A stretch of 64,000 nucleotides of DNA from Leptospira sanjuanensis (GCF_022267375.1 NZ_JAIZBH010000001.1:3300001-3364000); one strand, 5' to 3'; shown: positions 33,640 through 49,307, numbered from the stretch's first letter. Program-made: numbers and translations. The notes: a model not told the origin generated them from the sequence alone.

Positions 33640-33763
33640 TTCCTATAAAAGTAGCGGTATTTTGTCAATTTTTCAGAAAAAAGTGCGGAGTCAAGCAGAA
33701 GCCTCCTCGTCTTTGTCCGCAGGATAGGAGATTCTCTCTTACCCCGCTAGTTAGACGGTCGGC

Positions 33764-35314
33764 TTAGGCTTGAGCGGGAAGTTCTTCCGTGGACTCTTGT
33801 TTGGAAGCCCCGAGTTTCCAGAGGGCTTCTTTGAGAGATAAATATCCTACGTAGAAGAATCCGATCGCGTAGATTGCCAAGAATCCGACGATTTGCGGTT
33901 TTCCAAGAACGAAGGAAAGAACCACGGTTCCGAGGCAATAGATTCCCATCAGGAACTCAAGAACCACGTGGAAATCCAAAGGAACGGTATATTTCAATCT
34001 TTCTTTCAGAACATCCGTGCTCTTTTCAATTTTGAGTTTCGGAGTGCGTTTGAAAGAAGACTGGATTCCGAGAATTGCTTCGAGCCATGCTCTCGTGTTT
34101 ACGATTGCGATTCCGGTTCCGATCATGATCAGAATCGGGAGATACACCATTCTTCTTTTCCAATCTTTATGGAGAGTTTTCTGGGAATATGCGTAGAAAA
34201 TCATCGGTCCGACGGAGCCTACGGAAAGAATCGCCGCGGTTCCCATCAGGATTTCGATCGGAAGATCGTAAAAGCTAAATCCGGACCAGTAGTCCATCAA
34301 AAGCAACGGAGCGCTGAACAGGATGTTGATCACCATCAAAGGGTGAACGGAATAATTGATTAGGTGAACGATTGCCTCGGATTTGATTCTCCAAGGAAGA
34401 TCCGCACGGAGAATTCTAGGAAGAAGTTTCACCGCCGTTTGGATGGAACCCTTGCACCAGCGGAATTGTTGCGACTTGTAAGCGGAGATCATCGCAGGGA
34501 TTTCCGCCTTGCAAACGATATCCTTAAAATAACGGAACTTCCATCCTCTCATTTCGGCGCGATAAGAAAGATCGAAGTCTTCGGTAAGAGTATCGTGCTC
34601 CCATCCGCCGGAATCGATGATACATTCTTTTTTCCAAATTCCCGCGGTTCCGTTGAAATTCATCCAAAGGTGAGAACCGTTTCTTGCCACCTGCTCGATC
34701 ATAAAGTGACCGTCGATCCCGAAGGATTGCGCCTTGGTAAGAACGTTGTATTCGGCGTTTACATGTCCCCAACGAACCTGAACCATCCCGATTTGCGGAT
34801 CTTCGAAATAAGGAACGGTTTTGATTAAGAAGTCCGGATCGGGCATGAAGTCCGCGTCGAAGATGGCGATGTACTGACCGCGAGCCACTTTCATTCCGGC
34901 TTCGAGGGCGCCCGCTTTGTATCCTGTGCGTTCCGCTCCGGATCTGTGGAGATGATGAATGTCGAATCCGAGCGATTTATAGTGAGCGATGAGTTTTCTG
35001 GACTTTTCGACCGTCTCGTCCGTGGAATCATCTAAGAGCTGGATTTCGAGCTTATCTTTAGGATATTTGAGTGCGACTGTGGTTTCGAGGAGACGATCCA
35101 CAACATAGAATTCGTTGAAAATAGGAAGCTGAACGGTTACTACCGGAAGATTCGGGTCGTTTACGTCGAGAATCTTGTCTGGATCGGATTCGCAATATGC
35201 ATGATTCTTTTTATAGAGATATACCATTACGTAGGTATGAATCCCGAAAAAAAAGAGAGCGACGATGTCGATCCCATAGATGGCTAGAAACAGTACAGTT
35301 ACGACGGTCAGCAT
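33764..35314 (-). CDS. Cellulose-synthase-like family 2 glycosyltransferase
   Basis: 516 residues. Membrane helix at the N-terminus, a GT-A domain with VQLPIFNEFYVVDRLLE, LDDSTDETVEKSRKL, DADFMPDPDFL, TEDFDLSYRAEMRGW and SQQFRWCKGS (QxxRW), then about six helices. The D,D,D,QxxRW set is complete, so this is a processive or single-transfer synthase of a surface beta-glucan or glucomannan. The C-terminal half has four to five helices forming a channel. Gene stands apart, preceded by an 835-base spacer. Confidence 0.92.
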   Translation of the reverse strand: MLTVVTVLFLAIYGIDIVALFFFGIHTYVMVYLYKKNHAYCESDPDKILDVNDPNLPVVTVQLPIFNEFYVVDRLLETTVALKYPKDKLEIQLLDDSTDETVEKSRKLIAHYKSLGFDIHHLHRSGAERTGYKAGALEAGMKVARGQYIAIFDADFMPDPDFLIKTVPYFEDPQIGMVQVRWGHVNAEYNVLTKAQSFGIDGHFMIEQVARNGSHLWMNFNGTAGIWKKECIIDSGGWEHDTLTEDFDLSYRAEMRGWKFRYFKDIVCKAEIPAMISAYKSQQFRWCKGSIQTAVKLLPRILRADLPWRIKSEAIVHLINYSVHPLMVINILFSAPLLLMDYWSGFSFYDLPIEILMGTAAILSVGSVGPMIFYAYSQKTLHKDWKRRMVYLPILIMIGTGIAIVNTRAWLEAILGIQSSFKRTPKLKIEKSTDVLKERLKYTVPLDFHVVLEFLMGIYCLGTVVLSFVLGKPQIVGFLAIYAIGFFYVGYLSLKEALWKLGASKQESTEELPAQA

Positions 35315-35418
35315 AATGCTGACCAGGAAAAATTTTGCCGGTTAAAAGTCAAAGGTTTTGCGCTGCATAAAATTTTTAGTTTTTAAAATTGGCCCTGTAT
35401 TTTTTACCGCAGAGACTA

Positions 35419-35924
<506 letters not shown>

Positions 35925-35953
35925 TTCCAAAAAACTTAAGACTTTTCGGAAGA

Positions 35954-36096
35954 ACCCCGCACAAAGGATCGAAGCGGGGTCCCGTTCCGGAGGAACGGAC
36001 CGGAGCTGAGAGCCTGGTGGTCGGGCTTTCCTGCGGCGAAAAAACATCTCTCTACGGATGAATCGCACTTTACTTCAACAAAATCAAAGCCCGGCC
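35954..36096 (+). ncRNA. Structured RNA candidate upstream of motA
   Basis: Three strong stems in 143 bases: ACCCCGC (35954-35960)/GCGGGGT (35974-35980); CCGTTCC (35982-35988)/GGAACGG (35992-35998); and an 11-bp stem GGTCGGGCTTT (36019-36029)/AAAGCCCGGCC (36086-36096; one G-U) closing a 56-base loop. It lies 54 bases before the motA start region. Could be a 5' leader that regulates motA or a free-standing RNA; no known class matched. Confidence 0.45.
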
Positions 36097-36149
36097 ATGT
36101 GCCCGCGCCTTTGTTAAGAGACAGAATGTTCTTGTAAAAAGGCAGGAAT

Positions 36150-36905
36150 GTGGGAACTCTTGCGGAAATGAATCCTACGCTCGTCGGCCTTTCCGTCGCA
36201 TTCTTTTCCGTATTGATCGCGATTCTTTTGGAGGGCGCCCATTTCTTATCGTTCTTTAAGGTTTCCGCTCTTTTACTCATCATCGGCGGAACCGCGGGCG
36301 CGACCTTTGCGAGCTTTTCCCTCGAACAGATCAAGGATCTCATTTTAAACCTGCAAACATCCGTATTTCCCCGACGCAAACTTCCTTTGGGAGAACTCTT
36401 TTTGGACTTCGCGGAACGTGCGCGTAAGAACGGACTTCTTTCCCTCGAGGACAATCTCAAGTCGATTCAAGATCCGTTCTTACAAAGAGGAATTCAACTG
36501 ATCGTGGACGGAACCGATCCGCGCGCGGTCGAGGAGATTCTTTTCGAATCCGCGCTCGCGATGGAAGACAAGGAAGCGAACTCGGCAAAGATTTTGGAAA
36601 CCGCGGGAGGATTTTCTCCGACGGTCGGGATCATCGGAACCGTCATGGGCCTCGTCGGAGTTCTGGAAAACTTGGGTGCGGGAACACGCGCACTCGGAGA
36701 AGGAATCGCGACCGCGTTTATCGCGACCTTTTACGGAATCGCTTTCGCGAATTTACTCTTTTTCCCTCTCGCGAACCGAATCAAGTCTTGGTCCAAAGAA
36801 CAATCGGATCGCAGACAAGCGATCATCCGAGGAGTCATCGCGCTGCAAAGCGGAGACAACCGTCGGATTCTTATGGAAAGAATGACCCCGTTTATCGGCG
36901 GTTGA
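36150..36905 (+). CDS. motA: MotA-like flagellar stator protein, no motB beside it
   Basis: 251 residues from GTG 36150, or 245 from ATG 36168. The GTG lies inside a copy of the palindromic repeat; AGGCAGGA precedes it. The cytoplasmic loop ([29 protein letters not shown]) and the end [26 protein letters not shown] match MotA, including the conserved Pro of the proton channel. MotA normally partners MotB; the next gene is an unrelated permease on the same strand, so the stator partner must come from elsewhere. A TolQ/ExbB relative is the alternative, but the loop fits MotA better. Confidence 0.82.
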   Translation: MGTLAEMNPTLVGLSVAFFSVLIAILLEGAHFLSFFKVSALLLIIGGTAGATFASFSLEQIKDLILNLQTSVFPRRKLPLGELFLDFAERARKNGLLSLEDNLKSIQDPFLQRGIQLIVDGTDPRAVEEILFESALAMEDKEANSAKILETAGGFSPTVGIIGTVMGLVGVLENLGAGTRALGEGIATAFIATFYGIAFANLLFFPLANRIKSWSKEQSDRRQAIIRGVIALQSGDNRRILMERMTPFIGG

Positions 36906-37268
36906 AGTTCGATTCGGTTCGAGGCAACGGATTTCGCCTCAATCACACACTATGTTTCCGAAATGTAGGATCTCCTAACGTTTCTTCGAAAGCCGTTCGT
37001 TGAACCGGGATTCGTATGAGTTCCTACAACGTTTGCTCCGACAAATCATTTCGGGCGCTCCTGCTCGGTTTTATTATAAATCTTAGATCGAATTGATTCA
37101 AACGCAGGCCAGGCTTGCTCCGCGCTACGGCAATCGCCTTCGGTCTCCTCTTTCGAGGAGACCGCTTCGCGCGCTCCGCATCCTTAGCGCGGTTTTCGTC
37201 GTTTACTTTCCGCAAGTCGGATTAAAAACTTCTTTTCTTTTTTTAAAAGAAAGAATCGATTCTTCCCC
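36906..37268. other. Spacer between motA and permease, with hairpins
   Basis: 363 bases. Repeat palindromes at ~36964-36978 (TGTAGGATCTCCTAA) and ~37013-37030 (reverse, GTATGAGTTCCTACAAC). A strong perfect hairpin at 37141-37164 (listed separately) lies in a GC-rich stretch (37105-37195). No frame looks coding; the promoter of the permease is not identified. Confidence 0.5.
37141..37164. repeat. Perfect 10-bp hairpin
   Basis: CGGTCTCCTC (37141-37150), TTTC, GAGGAGACCG (37155-37164), with a further short stem, GCGCT (37170-37174 approx.)/AGCGC, after it. GC-rich relative to surrounding sequence and not followed by a T-run, so not a terminator. Could be a repeat unit or protein-binding site. 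Confidence 0.5.
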
Positions 37269-38624
37269 ATGCCTTCTTCCTTGCAAAAAGTTCTCGGGCC
37301 GTTTCATCTCTGGGGAATCTCGGTCGGTCTCGTGATTTCCGGGGATTACTTCGGATGGAATCTCGGCTGGGCCCATTCCAACTTTTGGGAATTTGCCGTG
37401 GCCGTCGGTTTGATCGCGATCTTTTATTCCTGCTTTTCCTTGTGTTTCACCGAACTCGCGACATCGATCCCGCACGCGGGCGGCCCTTCGGCATATGCGC
37501 ATGTCGCCTTAGGACCGTTAGGCGGATTGGTCGCCGGTTTTTTCACTCTCGTCGAATTCGTATTGGCACCGCCGGCGATCGCTTCGGCTTTAGGAGGTTA
37601 CTTTCACTTTTTAGTTCCCGTCGTCGATGCGAACCTCGCGTCCAACGGATTTTTCATACTTTTGATCGGAATCAATCTCTTAGGAATCAAACAAACCGCG
37701 CGTTTCGAATTGTTCGTAACGTTGACGGCGGTGTTCGGACTTCTGCTTTACTTCGCGTTTTCGGTTCCCCACTTTCGATGGGGACAAATCGGAACAAATT
37801 CTACATTCAATTTTTGGAATCTGTTTCCGGCGTTGCCGTACGCGATCTGGTTTTTTCTCGCGGTGGAAGGCGTCGCCATGGCCGCGGAAGAAGTGAAAAA
37901 TCCCGAAAAAGACATTCCTCTCGGTTATCTTTCCGGAATCGGCACTTTGGTCTTATTGGCGTTCGGAGTTTTATTCGGAACAGCCGGAATCGTTTCCACG
38001 AACTCGGTCTCAACTTTGGATTATCCGCTTTCGTTCACATTAGGAAATCTTTATGGATCTTCATCCTGGATCGCGCGTTTGTTTACCGGAATCGGATTGT
38101 TCGGATTGATCGCGTCCTTGCTCGGAATCATACTCGGATATTCGAGACAGATCTACGCGCTCGCCAAAGAAGGATTCTTACCGAGAATTCTCGCCCGATT
38201 GAATCCAAAAACTCAAGCGCCGAGTTTCGCGATCGTGGTCGGCGGACTGGTCGGACTTTTGGCCCTTCAATATGGAAACACGGGAGAATTGATCACATTA
38301 TCCGCGTTCGGCGCCTGCGGAATGTATTGTATCAGCATGATTTCCTTTTTTGTCTTGAGAATCAAAAACCCGGACCGAAAGAAACCTTATCAAGTTCCCT
38401 TCTATCCGATTCTTCCGGCGGTCGCGATCGCACTCGGCTTCCTGTGTTTTATCACATTAGCGATTTATTATACGTTCTCTTTGATGATTTTGGCGATCGG
38501 CTTGACCGTTGCTTTTTTGTTTTTTCTCGGCAGCAAAGGATTCGATCTCAAACGGATTCCGCATTCTTCCCTTTCTCCCGATCAGGAAGAAAGTTCGTTT
38601 TCCCGGGGAGATACGGACTTTTAA
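37269..38624 (+). CDS. APC-family amino acid/ethanolamine permease
   Basis: 451 residues, about 12 helices. Starts MPSSLQKVLGPFHLWGISVGLVISGDYFGWNLGWAHSNFWEF, which matches the ethanolamine permease branch (TIGR00908), as does HAGGPSAYAHVALGPLGGLVAGFF and EEVKNPEKDIPLGYLSGI. No ethanolamine ammonia-lyase genes are near. It imports an amine or amino acid by H+ symport. Start ATG at 37269 sits after a 200-base spacer with no visible ribosome box close by. Confidence 0.88.
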   Translation: MPSSLQKVLGPFHLWGISVGLVISGDYFGWNLGWAHSNFWEFAVAVGLIAIFYSCFSLCFTELATSIPHAGGPSAYAHVALGPLGGLVAGFFTLVEFVLAPPAIASALGGYFHFLVPVVDANLASNGFFILLIGINLLGIKQTARFELFVTLTAVFGLLLYFAFSVPHFRWGQIGTNSTFNFWNLFPALPYAIWFFLAVEGVAMAAEEVKNPEKDIPLGYLSGIGTLVLLAFGVLFGTAGIVSTNSVSTLDYPLSFTLGNLYGSSSWIARLFTGIGLFGLIASLLGIILGYSRQIYALAKEGFLPRILARLNPKTQAPSFAIVVGGLVGLLALQYGNTGELITLSAFGACGMYCISMISFFVLRIKNPDRKKPYQVPFYPILPAVAIALGFLCFITLAIYYTFSLMILAIGLTVAFLFFLGSKGFDLKRIPHSSLSPDQEESSFSRGDTDF

Positions 38625-38856
38625 GTCATTCTATCCGATCGGATTCACTCTGTTAGGCGTCGCTTTTTGGAAACGTTCCCTTTTTTACGGAGCGCTTGTT
38701 GCCAATCTGATGGTGATTTCCAAAGTAATTTGGAGCACGGTCAACGACGCGGAAAATTCCGTGGGTACGATTTACCTTCCTACGATCGTAGGAGTGTTGT
38801 TGTTCAATTCCTTGTTTTACTATCTGACAAAACGAAAGAAGAAAGAAGTTTCATAA
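38509..38856 (+). CDS. Small membrane protein or gene remnant overlapping the permease
   Basis: 115 codons from TTG 38509, but the first ~38 lie in another frame of the permease gene and are unlikely to be real. The part after 38624 is hydrophobic and protein-like: FYPIGFTLLGVAFWKRSLFYGALVANL, then TIYLPTIVGVLLFNSLFYYLTKRKKKE, i.e. two helices and a basic end. No ATG/GTG/TTG precedes these in a sensible place. It looks like the end of an older gene or a short protein that starts in a way I cannot see. Confidence 0.35.
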   Translation: MLFCFFSAAKDSISNGFRILPFLPIRKKVRFPGEIRTFKSFYPIGFTLLGVAFWKRSLFYGALVANLMVISKVIWSTVNDAENSVGTIYLPTIVGVLLFNSLFYYLTKRKKKEVS

Positions 38857-38889
38857 AAATAACAAGAAATGGAGAATCGAATAGGGATT

Positions 38890-39221
38890 CTAAACCGCAT
38901 CCTCGTTCAACTCCGCAAGAATATCTTTGAGTTCGCGCTTGTCGCGGACTTCCACAAGACAATCCTCGCCGAACTCGTCGGATTCGAGACGGACGGCAAA
39001 ATAACCGTTTTCCTCTTCTCCGTGCAAAGAACGTACATCGAGATTGACCAGATCTAAGTCCTCTTCCAACACGGGAGTCAAAAGAAGATATTGATTCTCG
39101 TCGATCTCCAACGCTTCCGCCACGATAAAAGAATGCGGGTTTCCATCCTCGTCCAATAGCTGAAGGGTTTCCCGTCCTTGTTCCTCGTGATCTCTGGATT
39201 CTTCCTCGGAAAACGGATCGC

Positions 39222-39225
<4 letters not shown>
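38890..39225 (-). CDS. DUF1292 family acidic protein
   Basis: 111 residues, 33 acidic. LLDEDGNPHSFIVAEALEIDENQYLLLTPV is the YrzB-like DUF1292 pattern, followed by a second beta unit (GYFAVRLESDEFGEDCLVEV). Function unknown; YrzB proteins are small and cytoplasmic. It starts 4 bases inside the HNH gene's stop, so the two are coupled and possibly transcribed from ManA's side. Confidence 0.82.
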
Positions 39226-39530
<305 letters not shown>

Positions 39531-39539
39531 TCGAAAATT

Positions 39540-40532
39540 CTAATCTTTATAAGCGGCCCAATCCGAACCGGGTCCGCTGATGGAAAGTTTCAGGGTTTCG
39601 CTGCGATTGACCGCCTGAATTCCCTCTTCCAAACCGGAAGCGGTGAGAAGAAGCGTATCCCCCTGCGAAAGGATTTCTCCTTCGACCTCCGCCTTTCCCT
39701 GCAACACGATCAAAATTTGGAACACGGAATCCTTATATACATTCGGAATTTGGAATATTTTACCGTTCCCGGAAACCTCGAGGGTTTCCATGAGGAATTT
39801 ATCGTTTGCCGTTAGACGAAACCGCTTGCCGTCGCTCCAGTTTTTCGGCGCGGGTTTCATGATATCGTCTTCGGAAGGACCGGAATAATCCAAAACGTCC
39901 AGCGCCTTTTGAAGATGCAGCTCTCTCGGTCTTCCGTAATCGTAAACGCGGTATGTGGAATCGGAGGATTGTTGCACTTCCATCAGAAGAATTCCGGCGC
40001 CGATCGCGTGAATTCTTCCCGGATTCAACAGAAAGGAATCTCCTTCCTTTACGGGGATCTGTCTTAAAACTTCTTCGGCGCGGTTTTGCTCCACGAGCGT
40101 TTTGAATTCTTCCCTGCTGGTCGCATTCAAAAAACCGCATACGAGTTTGGAACCGGGTTCTGCTTGTAATACGGTCCAGGCTTCTTTTTTTCCGGCGCTT
40201 TGCGGATCGTATTTTTCGGCATACGCATCGTCGGGATGAACTTGAACGGAAAGTTTTTCTTTGGCGTCTATGATTTTGATTAAAAGAGGAAACGGTTTTC
40301 CGCGAAACGGTTTTCCAAGAATCGAATCTGTGTTTTCCCGGTACGCGGTACGGAAATTTTTTCCGGCAAGAGGTCCGTTGACGATTTCGGAAACGTCGTT
40401 CCCGTAATCGGAAATTTCCCAGGATTCTCCGATGTTCCCGTCCGGAATCGTTCTTCCGGGAAAATCTCCGAGCTTTCTACCGCCCCAAATTCTTTCCTTA
40501 TAGATCGGATTCAATCGGATCACCTTCTGCAT
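39540..40532 (-). CDS. manA: Mannose-6-phosphate isomerase, class I
   Basis: 330 residues. Zinc ligands in VQVHPDDAYAEKYDPQ (Gln/His), GKKEAWTVL (Glu) and GRIHAIGAGILLMEVQQSSDSTYRVYDYGR (His); the family pattern is complete. Interconverts Man6P and Fru6P, feeding GDP-mannose or mannose catabolism. Preceded by a 5-base gap to the DnaJ-domain gene, so the run 41.98-38.9 kb is one transcription unit. Confidence 0.93.
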   Translation of the reverse strand: MQKVIRLNPIYKERIWGGRKLGDFPGRTIPDGNIGESWEISDYGNDVSEIVNGPLAGKNFRTAYRENTDSILGKPFRGKPFPLLIKIIDAKEKLSVQVHPDDAYAEKYDPQSAGKKEAWTVLQAEPGSKLVCGFLNATSREEFKTLVEQNRAEEVLRQIPVKEGDSFLLNPGRIHAIGAGILLMEVQQSSDSTYRVYDYGRPRELHLQKALDVLDYSGPSEDDIMKPAPKNWSDGKRFRLTANDKFLMETLEVSGNGKIFQIPNVYKDSVFQILIVLQGKAEVEGEILSQGDTLLLTASGLEEGIQAVNRSETLKLSISGPGSDWAAYKD

Positions 40533-40537
40533 AGAAC

Positions 40538-41263
40538 CTATTTTTTCCCTCCTTCTATAAGTTCAATTTTTACTTTGAGAAGATTCTTCTTAAAATGTAC
40601 GAATCCTGACGGTTTGAGTCCGGATAAATCCAATTCGTAGATTTTTCCGGGTATAAGTTTTCCGGCTTCCGCTTCCAGATTGAGATTTCGAAAACTTTTA
40701 TACGTTCCTTTTCCTCCGCAGGAATCGCAGAACACGTTCGAGCCTCTGCAATCGGGACAAAGAACGCGCACGACCAAGGGGATCTTCGCGGCTACGGGAG
40801 AATCGAGTTCTTCGTTAGTTAAGAGAATTCTAATATCGTAATGGATTCCGGAATACTTTTTGCGTTCCTTATTGCGCATTCCCGCGCGGAGAAGTCCCCG
40901 TTTTGCGAATTCGACCGCTTGACCCGCGTATAAAATTCTCGAACTCGGAATTTGCCGGATCTGTGCCGTAACGTTCGAGTCATTCTTCCCTTCGAACGAG
41001 GACTTGAACTTAAAAAGAATCTCGGGATGTCTGGAAAGATATTGAAGATCGTATTCTTTCCGTTTGATCGGATGCGTTAGGATTTGATACGAAACCGCGA
41101 ATTTTTGAAACAGATCGGAAGATCCGGTTTCGCGGTTATCGGGATGAAAGATTTTCGCCAATTCCCGATAACGCGACTTCACCCTTTCGACGGAGGCAAG
41201 AGGGGAAAGTCCGAGATTTTTATAATGATCCGGAAAGTGATTCTGAAGTCCCGGATCATTCAT
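40538..41263 (-). CDS. DnaJ-domain protein with zinc-finger-like tail
   Basis: 241 residues. J-domain at ~12-75 with HPD (FHPDNRETGS) and PIKRKEYDLQYL. After ~60 linker residues comes a partial DnaJ zinc-binding area with a single CxxC pair set (CPDCRGSNVFCDSCGGKGTYKSF, two CxxC) and a beta-rich end. It lacks the full Gly/Phe and four-repeat zinc region, so it is a DnaJ-like cochaperone, not DnaJ itself. It should work with an Hsp70; the client is unknown. Confidence 0.85.
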   Translation of the reverse strand: MNDPGLQNHFPDHYKNLGLSPLASVERVKSRYRELAKIFHPDNRETGSSDLFQKFAVSYQILTHPIKRKEYDLQYLSRHPEILFKFKSSFEGKNDSNVTAQIRQIPSSRILYAGQAVEFAKRGLLRAGMRNKERKKYSGIHYDIRILLTNEELDSPVAAKIPLVVRVLCPDCRGSNVFCDSCGGKGTYKSFRNLNLEAEAGKLIPGKIYELDLSGLKPSGFVHFKKNLLKVKIELIEGGKK

Positions 41264-41272
41264 GGAAGTATT

Positions 41273-41980
<708 letters not shown>

Positions 41981-42027
41981 TGTAGATTTTTCCAGTCGCC
42001 GTCCTTTAATAGTTTCGGAGGTTCCAG

Positions 42028-42095
<68 letters not shown>

Positions 42096-42103
42096 GGATC
42101 GGT

Positions 42104-42436
42104 ATGGAAATCAATCATAGAAAGTCGGGAGAAACAAACATAGTGAGTCTTTCGGGCAGTCTCGATATCTATACCTCAATCGATCTCAAAACCTTCTTCG
42201 AATCCAACATCAACAAAGATAATAAAAACGTAGTCGTAAATCTTGAAAAACTCAACTACATCGATTCTTCCGGAATCGGAATGTTGATCAAGCAGTTGAA
42301 CTACGTGCAAGACTTGAACGGTTCTTTTTTTATCGCGAACATGAAACCTGCGATCGAAAAAGTTTTCAAAGTCGCCGGTCTTACTTCTTACTTTAAGACG
42401 ATCAGCCCTGCGGAATTCGCTTCCAACTTCCCGTAA
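42104..42436 (+). CDS. STAS-domain anti-sigma factor antagonist
   Basis: 110 residues, single STAS domain. The phosphorylatable Ser is in LNYIDSSGIGMLIKQL near residue 55. The protein resembles SpoIIAA/RsbV: when unphosphorylated it binds an RsbW-type kinase and frees its target. GGAAAGGAT precedes the ATG. Two HATPase regulators and two SpoIIE phosphatases are in the same window but not adjacent, so partner choice is unproven. Confidence 0.9.
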   Translation: MEINHRKSGETNIVSLSGSLDIYTSIDLKTFFESNINKDNKNVVVNLEKLNYIDSSGIGMLIKQLNYVQDLNGSFFIANMKPAIEKVFKVAGLTSYFKTISPAEFASNFP

Positions 42437-42856
42437 TTCGAATTTGGTTCATAAAAGCGCGACCCCTGAGCGTTGCAGCAAATGAACACGGACAACTCAG
42501 CAAATCGTTCCGTATGAGCTGCGTTTAAGGAAGTGTTCCCTTTGGTTTATTCTTTTTTGCCGAAATTCTTTTCCAGAAATGAATGCTAACGAAGAACTTT
42601 GTTGTAGTTCCTACAATTTTTCCGTGAAACAGCGGCCCCACCCTAAAATTGGGCGGTGGTGGTGTGGAGGCGGGAAAGTTCGGGCCAATTCCCCTTTATC
42701 AGAAAGATCTCATATTCACAATCTAAAAATGGCGATCTTGTCGGAACATTGGCCTATTCATTTCTCAGCTTCGCTGAGAGGCTGCGATTACTACGCTCCG
42801 CTATCTACAGGCCTATCTCTCCCTAGAACGCGATCCACAGAGAGCGTTCTGCTGAG
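42437..42856. other. Spacer with hairpins and one repeat palindrome
   Basis: 420 bases. TGTAGTTCCTACA (42603-42615) belongs to the dispersed repeat family. TCTCAGC/GCTGAGA (42763-42779) and AGAACGC/GCGTTCT (42825-42831/42844-42850) are 7-bp stems without T-runs. A 98-codon frame at 42579 is Cys/Trp/Arg-rich and runs over these structures, so it is rejected as a gene. The part at 42640-42680 is unusually G-rich. Confidence 0.5.
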
Positions 42857-43462
<606 letters not shown>

Positions 43463-43494
43463 CTACTTATAGTATCGACAGGACCGGGAAGAAT

Positions 43495-46556
<3,062 letters not shown>

Positions 46557-46557
46557 A

Positions 46558-48350
46558 ATGAATCCGTATATTCTGATTCCTTTTTCGGCCCTCGTTATCA
46601 ACGGTTCCCTGTTCGCATACGTCAGCGCTCTCAAGGGCAAATCCAGAACCGTAACCTTATACCAAAGATTTTCGCTTTTACTTTCGATCTGGCATATCGC
46701 TTTGATTCTCTATTGGTCCTTTTTACCGGGTAACTGGCCCGTGATCGTTTTTAAAGTTTCTTCCTTTGCTTGGATTTTTATCGGCTGTTTGTTTTTCGAG
46801 TTCGCAGTTCAATTCACGGGATCGTCGTATCGATTTCTGATCTATTTCTTTCGCGGACTTTCTTTGGTTTCCTTTTTAATTACGGTCAGTACGGACTCGG
46901 TGGTTGCGGGAAGTTTTCGAGCCTATTGGGGAGACGTCATCGTTGCCGGGCCTCTGTATCTTCCCGTAAGCAACTTCGTGATCGGCATACCGACGTTAGG
47001 CGGCTCTTTGATTCTGATTCTGAATGGAATCCGTTCCCCGAATCCTCTTTTAAAAAAACAATCGAGGCTCGTGGCGTATGGAACGATATTCACGTATGTT
47101 CTGAGTTTCAGCACGACCCTTCTTCCCCGTTATTGGAATCCTTCTTTGACGTTTCCTCCGATCAGCGGAAGCGCCGCGCTCATCCAATCGGTTTGTATCT
47201 TTATCGCGATTCAGAAATACGGCTTTATGGATCTCAAGCTCGAACACATCGCGCTTCGATTGTATGCCGAAATTCGGGAAGGAGTGATTCTTTTATCCTC
47301 GAAAGGAATTCTTTTGTTCAGCAATCTTTCCGCGAGAAAGATGCTTCGTCTTCCCGAATCGATCAACACGGGAATGGCGTTCGACCTCAGAAATTATCTC
47401 GAAGACTTCCCCGCAGATTCCTTTTTTGAAAGAAAGGAATTCGTCAATCTTAGCGTACCGTCCGAGGAATCCGTCATCGGCCTTCATGAGGAGTTTCTGC
47501 AAGTTCCCGAAAACAAATATCTGGAGGTTTCCTCTTCACCGATTCCTTTGTCGGGAAGGAGCGGAGGCAAGGTTTATATTCTGCGGGACATCACGGAAAA
47601 AAAGGAATCGCTTGAGAAAATTAGGAAATTATTATATAGACTCGACTTGGATCTGGATCTCGCGAGAAACATTCAGGAAAAGATCACGACCCACGACTTT
47701 CCCGACTCTCCCGATTACAAAATCCATTCCCACTTTCAGCCGTACGTAAAGGTGGGAGGCGATATTTTAAACGTCATCAAGGAGAAGGATGAAAGTCTTC
47801 ACATTCTTTTCGGGGACGTTTCGGGTCACGGGATTTCGGCGGCGATGGTTGCCGCAATGACTTCGATCGGTTTCGGAGCCGCCACAGGAAGAAGCGATCG
47901 CACGGATCAGAATCTTCTTTTTATTCACAGACTTTTAAAGGATACGATCACTCTGCACTTCCTTTCCTCGGTTTACATGAGATACGTTCCGTCCGAAAGA
48001 AAATTAGAATATAGTTATGGAGGACATCACCTCGGTCTGTTGATCCGCAACGGAGTCTGCAGCTTTATCGAAGGTTCGGGGGGAATTCTTTTTGCGATCG
48101 CCTCCCCGAAAATCCAAAGATACGAAATCAATCTTCTCAGAGGGGATCGGGTTCTTTTTTATTCTGACGGCTTATTCGAAGTGAAAAACAGGGAAGGGAA
48201 TATTTTGGGAAGAAATCAGTTCCTCGAAGCGGTCAAGTCTCTGATCGTGGACGATACGAGTTCCATGATCCGTTCCATTCTCTCCTACTCCGCATCGTAC
48301 GGAGAAGGAGAAATGTCGGACGATGTTACGATCTTTTGTCTCGAAGTTCT

Positions 48351-48354
<4 letters not shown>
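46558..48354 (+). CDS. 7TM receptor-like SpoIIE phosphatase, second paralogue
   Basis: 598 residues. Same architecture as the gene before it: seven helices, PAS-like region (ILLFSNLSARKMLRLP, VYILRDITEKKESLEK) and SpoIIE (VGGDILNVIKEKDESLHILFGDVSGHGISAAMVAAM, SDDVTIF). The sensory part shares form but little sequence with its neighbour, so the two probably perceive different signals. ATG lies 1 base after the first gene's TAA. Its 3' end overlaps the 3' end of the flagellar-associated gene by 4 bases. Confidence 0.9.

Positions 48355-49307
<953 letters not shown>

Noticed and set aside
35936..36460. 174-codon minus-strand frame
   Set aside because: Antisense to motA and to the structured block, with Ser/Arg/Lys-rich shadow composition.
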